Positions 1 through 8,400 of a DNA stretch of 20,378 nucleotides are shown one piece after another; the stretch's first letter is position 1; every line of letters starts with the position of its first letter. Source of the DNA: Folioceros fuciformis (lineage: Eukaryota; Anthocerotophyta; Anthocerotopsida; Anthocerotales); the NCBI GenBank assembly GCA_049999805.1, contig JBNGIO010005685.1, positions 27,490-47,867 on the forward strand. Direction: 5' to 3'. The notes below the pieces were generated by a model. It was not told the DNA's origin and made no database searches. It saw nothing but the letters and a program-made list of their open reading frames with translations. Both the position numbers and the translations under genes were made by a program.

Positions 1-322
1 GGCGTCCAGGTCGGGTCCAGGCAGCTGGCAAGGCTGGTCCTGACCCGGCCCAGAGTGCTGCTGCTGCTGCTCGGGTGGTGCAGAGCTATTAACCCCCCGC
101 CGCCACGGACGGCCTGGGCGTCAGCATGGGCGCGGCAGTGGTGAAGTTATATAAGGTTGCTCGTGGTGGCCACGCGAGAGACGAAGGCGGTGGTGGCCAG
201 CCCGACGATGGCGATCCCAGGCCTGCTTGCTTTCTTTGATCCGAACTTTTCCCCCTCAATGCGTACACACATAGACAGCGTGCAGCAGGTGGTGCGGCTG
301 GGCTGGCGGCCTGGCCTCCCTC
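1..322. other. Left-edge GC-rich sequence, no assigned gene
   Basis: GC-rich sequence with a (CTG)5 run near 57-71 and a TATA-like string at about 147-154. Several frames are open on both strands, as expected for GC-rich DNA, and none shows a domain I recognise. On the minus strand the first ~85 bases can be read as a Gln-rich peptide after a possible AG acceptor, so this could be the start of a gene running out of the window to the left. The neighbouring assembly gap prevents a decision. Confidence 0.4.
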
Positions 323-422
323 NNNNNNNNNNNNNNNNNNNNNNNNNNNNNNNNNNNNNNNNNNNNNNNNNNNNNNNNNNNNNNNNNNNNNNNNNNNNNN
401 NNNNNNNNNNNNNNNNNNNNNN
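323..422. other. Assembly gap (100 N)
   Basis: Exactly 100 N, the usual placeholder for a gap of unknown size. The flanks are GC-rich, which may be why assembly failed here. Any reading frame crossing it is unreliable. Confidence 0.98.
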
Positions 423-660
423 GGTGACCACCGTTTCTCTCGGTTGCCTCTTACCCGCACCTCCTCCTTTTTGAAATTCAATCCAGTCCCTTTCCCATAC
501 CCTTTCCCTTTCCCCTCGACCTCGCTCGTCGTACCGCTTCGCTCGCTCGCTCGCTCGCCCGCCAGCCCGCCCGCCTCAATGAGTCGCCTGCTGCCGGGCC
601 GACAACCTCACCACCACAATTCTGCACGTAAGGCAACTTGAGAGCAGCAAACCACCAGTC
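423..660. other. CT-rich tract with (GCTC)4 microsatellite
   Basis: A pyrimidine-rich stretch on the + strand (about 463-560) contains four perfect GCTC units at 541-556 followed by GCCC/GCCN units. Such tracts are common in plant core promoters and 5' leaders. An ATG at 579 opens a 21-codon frame ending near 641, with a GTAAGG donor-like site at about 628, so this could be a leader exon of an unidentified + strand transcript. No homology is visible, so I do not call a gene. Confidence 0.35.
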
Positions 661-990
661 CTACTTATACCATTTGGCCGCCAGTGTCCCACCCTTCCTC
701 GCTGCGTCTTAACAAGACACACTGTAATGCATTTCCCGGCTACCTAACCGAGCACGAGCACGTCACACACATAAAGATATAGCCAACGCTTTGGTCATAT
801 TTGTCGTTTAGAATTTTAAATACCATCGTCTTTAAATTACACATGCACTAATTAAATCAATCAGAATTTCAAACTACTCAGCCATCAACACGGACGGACT
901 TATGGACTCTATCCTCTCTCACTCACTGCTATCCTAAACTGCTGGATTTGTCTCACACATGCACCAGTAATGCTATTTAGATTAGAAGCA

Positions 991-1007
991 AAACCCTACA
1001 AACCCTA
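991..1007 (+). promoter_or_regulatory. Double telo-box (AAACCCTA x2)
   Basis: Two AAACCCTA octamers at 991-998 and 1000-1007 are separated by one base. Telo-boxes are known plant cis elements bound by telomere-repeat-binding (TRB) proteins and found in promoters of translation-related and Polycomb-regulated genes. The ninth base of each is C rather than the consensus A, so these are core matches only. They lie about 1 kb upstream of the first PPR reading frame. A role is inferred, not shown. Confidence 0.35.
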
Positions 1008-1150
1008 CTTTGACTTAGGGAGCATTTCTATGTATGTAGGGCAAGTCAGGAAAAAGCGGATTCCAAGTACATAGCTATCTTTGGTCTTCTTTCATTGCAA
1101 GACACAAGCACCATCAAGGCATTCTAATTGTGAGATACTAGTTGCTTATT

Positions 1151-1269
1151 GTTGGAAATGTGGATTCAAGTTGATTTGTTTGAGCTATTGGACAAGTAGC
1201 ATGAACACAAGCTCATTGCAGGATATGAGTTGTTGTTGGAAATGTTGATGCAAGTTGATTTGTTTGAGC
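1151..1269. repeat. 35-bp direct repeat, two copies
   Basis: Two 35-bp copies at 1151-1185 and 1235-1269 begin GTTGGAAATG and end TTGATTTGTTTGAGC. They differ at two positions by eye. The 49 bases between them are unrelated. They directly precede the hairpin repeat cluster and may be part of the same locally duplicated DNA. Confidence 0.7.
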
Positions 1270-1290
1270 AAGAGGAGGATTGTACTCCAA

Positions 1291-1556
1291 TGCTCAAGTG
1301 CCAATGCTTCCACTCCTATTCTTGAGGAGTGCCGATGCTTCCACTCCTATTCTTGAGGAGTGATTTGAAATCCTGAGGGAAGAAATAGTTGCAAGGATTT
1401 GAATCTGCTCAAGTGCCAATGCTAACACTTTTCTCCTTGAGAAGTGATTTGAAATCGTGTTTAGGGTTCAGGGTTTGAAGATGCTTCCACTCCTCTCCTT
1501 GAGGAGTGATTTGAAATCGTGAGGGAAGAAATAGTCACTAGGATTTGAATCTGCTC
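1291..1556. repeat. Tandem repeat cluster with conserved 21-nt hairpins
   Basis: Two full 77-bp copies (1334-1410 and 1480-1556) match at about 71 of 77 positions. Two partial copies lie at about 1303-1331 and 1417-1459. Every copy contains a 21-nt inverted repeat, at 1311-1331, 1342-1362, 1426-1446 and 1488-1508, with 7- to 8-bp arms (CACTCCT and AGGAGTG in most copies). The partial copies also share TGCTCAAGTGCCAATGC at 1291-1307 and 1406-1422. No coding frame follows the repeat period. It may be a degenerate mobile-element fragment or a transcribed structured repeat. Confidence 0.7.
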
Positions 1557-1939
1557 GTTTCAGTGTTGGTGGCTAAGACAACAAATGTTTTGACAGCAAG
1601 TAGTGCTTAGCTATGCATTCAAGTGTTTTGAATTGCATTCGATCAATTTAGTCTAGTTTCGGCCCACCCTTTCGAATAGTAGATAGACCGCATATTGTCT
1701 TGTTGGAAGGCAACACTTTACGGTACACGATATCGTTGTGTTTGAGATGTCATGTTCTTGATTGACTAAAGAGTATGGGTTCCAAGTAATAGGAACTTAG
1801 GGTGATATACAAACATCATATTGCAGGGACTTGTAGGTCTTTACCCCACTTAGTATTTCCGGAAACCAGTCCCCTTTTTCCCGATCGGCCCTCTCCGGTC
1901 TCGTCTCCATCTTTTGTTGTGTTTGACGTAGATGGGAAC

Positions 1940-1956
1940 TTTTAAATAAAATATAC
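1940..1956 (+). promoter_or_regulatory. AT-rich TATA-like element before PPR gene 1
   Basis: An AT-only run reading TTTAAATAAAATATA sits about 80-90 bases upstream of the first ATG of PPR gene 1. Position and composition suit a TATA box, but AT-rich strings are common in this region and no transcription start is visible. Confidence 0.25.
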
Positions 1957-2031
1957 AGACTCTTCAGGTCTTAAATGTGGATCCATAAAGCCGCTTCTAG
2001 TGATACGAACTGAAACTGATGTTCAACTTGC

Positions 2032-5000
2032 TTGGTTTCCGACCAATGTTCCCTGTTCTCCGAAGCAGTGAACTGCTCCATGTCTCCGGGAAATGGATGC
2101 GTGGAGCGTAACGAATGGCTCTCACATTTGGCAAGATGGCCAATTGCGGGGAGCGTGCGTGTGGACCCAACAAGCTGGGTTCGCAGGCACTGTACGATAT
2201 ACTCCCACTCACATTGTGTCCAGGGACAAGATGTTGTCAAAGAGGCCACCAAGCGGAGCACCATTGCAAGACAGCCCGCTCGTCCAATAGGATGTCCAGC
2301 TCAACGTGCCTGCGGAAATTCTCTGCACCCCATAGTTGGGTGGAGAGAACTCAAGACAAGCAGGGAGTCCCGGGGGGTTGTCGTACCGAACAGCGAAAGC
2401 CTTCTGGCTTACAGGCCCCTGGACATGCCGGCAGGATACGACATGGGCGTCACACCTGAAACCGTGAGCGCACTCTGTCACCACGGGCAGCTCAGTGAGA
2501 GCGTTGAAGGACTAGGAGCTCTGGTGCTTGCGGATTGTCCTGTTTCCACGTCCCTGGTGTATATGGTACTCAAACAATGCGTGGCTAAGAAGAATCTTCC
2601 CCTGGGTCGCCGAGTCCATGCTCTCACGGTGGAGCAGGGGTATGAGTCGGATGCGTTCCTGTGCAATCACATCCTGCGGATGTATGCTTCTCATGCGAAA
2701 TTGCAAGAAGCTATGGATGTGTTCACTATGGTTGCGGAGCCAGATGCCTTCATGTGGTCGTCTATGATTTCTGCGCTTGTGAAAGATGGGCAGGATGAAC
2801 AGGCCATCAGCCTGTACCAACGCATGCGCAGGTCAGGAGTGAAGCCTGATGGCCATGTATTTGTAGCAGCGCTTCAGGCTTGTGCGAGGGGAGGAGACTT
2901 GAATTCCGGGCATCGTGTGCATGCTGATGTCTTGGCTTGTGGCTTTCAGCGTGATTTGTTTGTGTGCAGTTGCTTGGTCGACATGTATGCTAAGTGTGGC
3001 AGCTTGGAGGATGCTCAGAGAGTGTTCGACGGGCTTCCAGAAAAGAATGTGGTGACGTGGAGTGCCATGATAGCAGGGTATTCCCAGCAGGGTAAGGGAC
3101 AGAAAGCCCTCCGTCTTTACAATGCTATGCAGCAAGAGGGGACTGTTGCACCCAATTCTGTGACATTTGTGTGCCTCCTGCAGGCCTGTGCAAGTGCGGG
3201 TACCCGGGCTTTGGAGACGGGGAAGCACCTTCATGCACAGATTAAGGAACGGGGGCTTCAGGACAATGTGGTTGTCGGTGGGAGTCTGGTCAACATGTAT
3301 GCAAAGTGTGGGAGCCTAGAGGATGCTCGGGCTGTGTTTGACCGACTTGGTACGAAAAATGTGGTGTCGTGGAATGCCATGATAGCAGGATATTCCCAGC
3401 AAGGCATGGGGCATCAAGCTCTTGCTCTCTACAAGGCTATGCAAGAAGATGGCATGTCCACGCCTGATTCCGTGACGTTTGTGTGCCTTCTGCAGGCATG
3501 TGCAAGTGTGGGCGACCAGGGTTTGGAGACCGGGAAGCAGCTTCATGCTCGGATTAGGCAACGAGGACTTCAGGCTGATGTGTTCGTAGGCAGTAGTCTG
3601 GTGGACATGTATGCAAAGTGCGGCAGCCTGAAGGATGCTAGGAGCGTCTTTGATGGACTTGGTCAAAAAACTGTAGTGACGTGGGGTGCAATGATAGCGG
3701 GATATTCTCAGCAGGGGAAAGGACAGGAAGCCCTTTGTCTTTATAAGGTCATGCAAGAGGATGGCGTCTGTGCACCTGATTGTCTGACTTTTGTGTGTCT
3801 CTTGCACGCATGTGCAACTTTGGGCACTGCAGGTTTAGAGGATGGGAAGCACCTGCATGCACAAATTAAGGCACGAGGGCTGCAGGATGATGTGTTTGTT
3901 GCCAATAGCTTAGTAAGCATGTATGCAAAGTGTGGCAGCTTAGAGACCGCTCAATGGGTGTTTGACGGACTTGGTCAGAAAAATGTGGTGACATGGAGTG
4001 CAATGATAGCTGGATATTCACAGCACGGCATGGGGCTGGAAGCTCTCCATCTTTATAGGGCGATGCAAGAAGACGGCATGGCCGCACCCAACGCTGTAAC
4101 ATTCGCTTGCCTCCTGCAAGCATGTGCAACCGTGGGCACTTCAGCTTTGAGGACAGGGAGGCAGCTTCATGCAGAAATCAGAGAACGAGGGCTACAAGCT
4201 GATGTCTTTGCAGCCAGCAGCTTGGTAAATATGTATGCAAAGTGTGGCAGCCTAGAGGATGCAAGGGTCGTTTTTGACAGGCTTACTGAAAAAAATGTGG
4301 TGACGTGGAGTGCCATGATAGCAGGATATTCTCAGCAGGGCATGGGGCAGGATGCTCTTGTTCTTTACAGGGCTATGGAAGAAGAAGGCATTGTTGTACC
4401 GAATCCAGTCACATTTGTATGCCTCCTTCAGGCATGTGCAAGTGTGGCCGCTTTGCAACTTGGAAGACTGCTTCATTCACAATTAAAGGCACAAGGGCTT
4501 CAAGCCGATGTATTTGTTGCTGGCAGTTTGATCAACATGTATGGCAAGTGCGGCAGCATGGTTGATGCACGGCAGGTGTTTGAATCACTGCCCGAGAGGG
4601 ACGTCATCTCCTGGAATGCACTGATTGCAGGATATGCTGGTCAAGGAGACAGTGAGGAGGTCTTTGACTTGTTTGACAGAATGCGGGGGGATGGCATCCA
4701 GCCAGTCGACGTCACCTTCCTTAGTGTACTAACTGTATGTAGTCATAGGGGTCTAGTGAACAAGGGGCGACAATACTTCGATGCTATGACCCGACAGTAT
4801 GGGATCAGTCCCACAGTGGAGCACTATACCTGTATGGTGGATCTCATGGGCCGTGCTGGACAACTGGACGAGGCACTAGCTTTTGTAAGAACAATGCCTG
4901 TTCTCCCTCATGCTGCCGTTTGGCATACTCTTCTAGGTGCTTGTCAGAAGTGGAGCAGTGTGGAAGTCGGGCGCAATGCTTTCCATGAAGCTGTAAAGCT

Positions 5001-5229
5001 AGATAAGACAGACATCACAGCGCATGTCCTCATGTCGAACATATACACCAGTGCTCAGATGTGGGAGCAGGCTCGGGAGATGCAGGCAATTAGAAAAGGA
5101 ATCGGGGCATGGAAGCAGCCAGGACAGAGCTGGTGGACAGACCTAGAAGGACTGGTCCATAGTTTTGTAGTTGGGGATAAGCAACATCCCGAGGCTGAAG
5201 GAGTGAGGCTCCTTCCTCAATTGAGGTAA
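2032..5229 (+). CDS. PLS-class PPR protein, E/E+ type without DYW (paralogue 1)
   Basis: Intronless reading frame of 1065 codons. Residues from about 150 on are PLS-type pentatricopeptide repeats, which bind single-stranded organellar RNA; in plants this class mostly specifies C-to-U editing sites. Seven P-L-S triplets carry the signatures MYAKCGS and MIAGYSQQG. They are followed by L2 and S2 motifs and E1/E2 motifs (about residues 960-1029), then a short PG-box-like segment (PGQSWW, VHSFVVGD, HP) starting at base 5119. The frame stops about 36 residues later, so the ~95-residue DYW cytidine deaminase domain is absent. No DYW hallmarks (HSEKLA, CGDCH, C-terminal DYW) occur downstream in any frame. 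The N-terminal ~130 residues are not PPR and could include an organelle-targeting peptide. I use the first ATG; Met codons at 2425 and 2443, just before the repeats, are alternatives. A tandem paralogue follows. Confidence 0.9.
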   Translation: MVSDQCSLFSEAVNCSMSPGNGCVERNEWLSHLARWPIAGSVRVDPTSWVRRHCTIYSHSHCVQGQDVVKEATKRSTIARQPARPIGCPAQRACGNSLHPIVGWRELKTSRESRGVVVPNSESLLAYRPLDMPAGYDMGVTPETVSALCHHGQLSESVEGLGALVLADCPVSTSLVYMVLKQCVAKKNLPLGRRVHALTVEQGYESDAFLCNHILRMYASHAKLQEAMDVFTMVAEPDAFMWSSMISALVKDGQDEQAISLYQRMRRSGVKPDGHVFVAALQACARGGDLNSGHRVHADVLACGFQRDLFVCSCLVDMYAKCGSLEDAQRVFDGLPEKNVVTWSAMIAGYSQQGKGQKALRLYNAMQQEGTVAPNSVTFVCLLQACASAGTRALETGKHLHAQIKERGLQDNVVVGGSLVNMYAKCGSLEDARAVFDRLGTKNVVSWNAMIAGYSQQGMGHQALALYKAMQEDGMSTPDSVTFVCLLQACASVGDQGLETGKQLHARIRQRGLQADVFVGSSLVDMYAKCGSLKDARSVFDGLGQKTVVTWGAMIAGYSQQGKGQEALCLYKVMQEDGVCAPDCLTFVCLLHACATLGTAGLEDGKHLHAQIKARGLQDDVFVANSLVSMYAKCGSLETAQWVFDGLGQKNVVTWSAMIAGYSQHGMGLEALHLYRAMQEDGMAAPNAVTFACLLQACATVGTSALRTGRQLHAEIRERGLQADVFAASSLVNMYAKCGSLEDARVVFDRLTEKNVVTWSAMIAGYSQQGMGQDALVLYRAMEEEGIVVPNPVTFVCLLQACASVAALQLGRLLHSQLKAQGLQADVFVAGSLINMYGKCGSMVDARQVFESLPERDVISWNALIAGYAGQGDSEEVFDLFDRMRGDGIQPVDVTFLSVLTVCSHRGLVNKGRQYFDAMTRQYGISPTVEHYTCMVDLMGRAGQLDEALAFVRTMPVLPHAAVWHTLLGACQKWSSVEVGRNAFHEAVKLDKTDITAHVLMSNIYTSAQMWEQAREMQAIRKGIGAWKQPGQSWWTDLEGLVHSFVVGDKQHPEAEGVRLLPQLR
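3154..4401 (+). repeat. Four tandem 312-bp P-L-S modules in PPR gene 1
   Basis: Units begin at 3154, 3466, 3778 and 4090, with an exact period of 312 bp (104 codons), each opening with codons for (N/D)-x-(V/L)-TF. A 306-bp unit (2848-3153) precedes them and a 303-bp unit (4402-4704) follows, both of slightly different make-up. Each unit encodes one L, one S and one P motif. The exact period and high similarity suggest growth by unequal recombination of whole triplets. Confidence 0.9.
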
Positions 5230-5416
5230 GAAGGATGTTTCCATCACAACTCTTGGAAGGAAGGATTGTGAAAAGCCAGTGGAACCATCAGAACACCCTG
5301 TTGGTTGTGGAAGGGAAGCTGGAGACCATGCTGGTTGTGAAAGTGGTCTGGTCATGTTCCTTGCGGCACTCTGACCGTCCCGGGACCTACCATATTCAAG
5401 AAGAGAAGCGAGCTAC
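5230..5416. other. Spacer between the two PPR genes
   Basis: Only 187 bases separate the stop of paralogue 1 from the first ATG of paralogue 2, or about 574 if paralogue 2 starts at its inner Met at 5804. I see no AATAAA signal and no DYW remnants. The + strand is open for a short frame from 5235 to 5522 with no recognisable domain. The spacer must hold the 3' end of one gene and the promoter of the other unless they are co-transcribed. Confidence 0.5.
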
Positions 5417-8400
5417 GTGCAGGACGCAACATGTTATCTTCTTCGACGCATTGTATCGCACATTTTCTGGCAGCAAGTTCATGAAAGTACGTTGTCCGGA
5501 TTTTCCGGACAGCATGGGGTAATTGTTCTCTCGAATTCCTGCTTCGGCGACGGGTCACGAGGTTGTGCACACAATCCGAACTGGTGTGCAGTGACGACGT
5601 GTAGGAAGACTCCTGCTCACCCGTGGCTTCAGGCAACACCACTCGGAAACAAGGAAGTCGCGACGTGCAGCACTTTTCCAAGCCAACCAGCCTGTTACCG
5701 CGTCTGTCCCCGTCGGTCTAGGTCTGGAGGATTCGTGGCTCAGGCGGTGCACCGACCAAACGATTCCCTCGTTACAGCGGATGCGCAGCTGGCTGCTGTG
5801 GGCATGCAGATGGTCTTTCGGGCCCCTGTATCCACCTGTAGCCTGAGCGTCCCGGACCCTAGTGCCCTTCCCTGGCACGCAGGATTTCAAGGAAGCATGA
5901 CTGCTGAAATCGTGAGCGAACTATGTCAGCAGGGGCAGCTCACTGAGGCCATTGAGGCTCTTGGTGTTCTGGTGCTAATACACACTCCTGTTTCGAAATT
6001 TGTGTTTTACACGGTCCTGAGGCAATGTGTGGGTAAGAAGCACCTACCTTTGGGTCGCCGTGTGCATTCTCTCGCAATGATGCAGGGGTATGAATCGGAC
6101 GCGTTCTTGTGCAATCACATTCTACGGATGTATGCTTCTCAATCCAGGTTGCAAGAAGCGTTGGATGTGTTCAATATGGTTGTCAAACCAGATGCCTTCA
6201 TGTGGTCCTCTATAATAGCTGCACATGTAAAACATGGACGAGATAGGCAGGCCATACAACTTTATCATAGAATGCGCATGTCAAGTGTGAAACCAGATGG
6301 GCACGTGTTTGTAGCAGCGCTCCAGGCTTGTGCGAGGGCAGCAGACCTGAAATCTGGGGAGCAGGTGCATGCTCATGTGTTGGCTGGTGGTGTTGAGCCT
6401 GATTTGTTTGTCTGTAGTTGCTTGGTGGACATGTATGCGAAGTGTGGAAGCTTGGAGGTCGCCCAGAAAGTGTTTGACGGGCTCCCTCGAAAGGACGTTG
6501 TCACCTGGAATGCCATGATAGCAGGATATTCCCAGCAGGGGATGGGGCAGGAAGCCATTGGTCTCTACAATGCTATGGAAAAAGAGAGCACGACTGGGCC
6601 CGATTCTGTGACATTTGTGTGTGTCCTGCAGGCCTGTGCTAGTGTGGGCACCCTGGCTTTGCAGAGGGGACAGCAGCTTCACCTGCAGATCAAAGAACGA
6701 GGACTTGAGGCTGATGTAGTTGTAGGGGGGAGCCTGGTGAACATGTATGCGAAGTGTGGGAGCCTGGAGGATGCGCAGGATGTGTTCAACGGGCTGGGTG
6801 CGAAAAATGTAGTGACGTGGAATGTTCTGATAGCAGCATATTCCCAGCAGGGCAAGGGGCTGGAGGCCCTTGGTCTTTACAGAGCTATGCGAGATGAAGG
6901 AATTGTGTCACCTGATTCTGTGACATTCGTGTCCCTTCTTCAAGCTTGTGCCAGTGGAGGAAGCTGGGCTTTGGAATTCGGGAAGCAGCTCCATGCGCAA
7001 ATTAGTGAACAAGGACTTCAAGCTGATTTGTTTGTCGCGAGCAGTTTGGTAAATATGTATGCAAAGTGTGGCAGTGTGGATGAGGCTCGGCTTGTGTTTG
7101 ACAAAATTGGTCAAAAAGACGCTGTGACGTGGAGTACCATGATTGCAGGATATTCCCACGAGGGTATGGGGCAGGAAGCCCTTGGTATCTATGCGGCTAT
7201 GCAAGAAGAAGGCACTGTTGCACCCAGTTCTGTAACTTTTCTGTGCGTCCTTCAGGCATGTGCAAATGTTGGCAAGCTGGCTTTGGAGAAGGGGAAGCAA
7301 ATTCATGCGCAAATAAGGGAACGAGGGTTCCAAGCTGATGTGTTTGTAACCAGCAGTTTGATAGACATGTATGCAAAGTGTGGCAGCATCGAAGATGCTC
7401 GCCTCGTCTTTGATGGGCTATGTAAGAAAAATGTGGTCTCATGGAGTGCCATGATAGCTGGATATTCACAGCAAGGCATGGGGCAGGAGGCTCTTCGTCT
7501 GTATGGATCTATGCAAGAAGAGGGCATGGCTGCACCCAATCCTGTGACATTTGTCTGCCTCCTGCAGGCATGTGCCGTCGAGGGAATTCACGCTTTGGAG
7601 ACAGGGAAGCTGCTTCATGCTCAAGTGACAGAACGAGGGCTTCAAACTGATGTGTTCATAGCCAACAGCTTGGTAAACATGTATGCCAAATGCGGCAGCT
7701 TAAAAGATGCTCGGCATATGTTTGACGGACTCCCTCAGAAAGATGTGGTGACTTGGAATGCAATTATAGCAGCGTATTCTCAGAAGGGGATGGGACTGGA
7801 AGCCCTTAACCTTCTCAGTGCTATGCACCAAGAAGGCATAACGGCTCCTGATTCTGTGACATTTGTTTCCCTGCTGCAGGCATGCGCAAGTGTGGGCGCT
7901 CTGGCTTTGGATAAAGGGAGGCAGCTTCATGCAGAAGTCAGAGAAAGAGGATTTCAAACCGATGAGTTTGTGTGCAGTAGTTTGGTGAACATGTATGCAA
8001 AGTGTGGCAGCCTAGAAGATGCAAGGGCGGTGTTTGACGGGCTTGGTAAAAAACCTGTGGTGGCATGGAATGCCATGATAGCGGGATACTCCCAGCAGGG
8101 CATGGGGAAGGAAGCCCTTGGTCTTTACAGGGCCATGGAGGAGGAAGGCTTGGTTGCACCTGATTCTGTGACATTTAAGTGCCTTCTTCAGGGGTGTGCA
8201 AGTGTAGCAGCTTTGCATCTGGGAAGGCAGCTGCATGCACAGATTATAGAGCAATTGCATCATGTTGACGTGTTCGTAGCTGGCAGCTTGATTGACATGT
8301 ATGGGAAGTGTGGAAGCATGGTGGATGCACAGCAGGTGTTTGAGGCCTTGCCCGAGAGGGGCGTTTATGCCTGGAATTCTCTTGTTGCAGGTTACACCCA

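Larger units (their letters stand above)
661..2031. other. Long non-coding stretch upstream of the PPR pair
   Basis: About 1.4 kb without a recognisable coding region on either strand. It is clearly more AT-rich than the flanks. It contains the telo-box pair, the 35-bp direct repeat and the hairpin repeat cluster listed separately. The last part presumably includes the promoter and leader of the first PPR gene. I see no transposase or reverse transcriptase remnants and no terminal inverted repeats. Confidence 0.5.

Noticed and set aside
157-474. Open frames on both strands across the first assembly gap
   Set aside because: Each is kept open by the N run, none has a recognisable domain, and the true sequence length in the gap is unknown.
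1291-1556. Short repeats considered as a CRISPR array
   Set aside because: Copies are unequal, carry no regular unique spacers, and the window is plant nuclear DNA.
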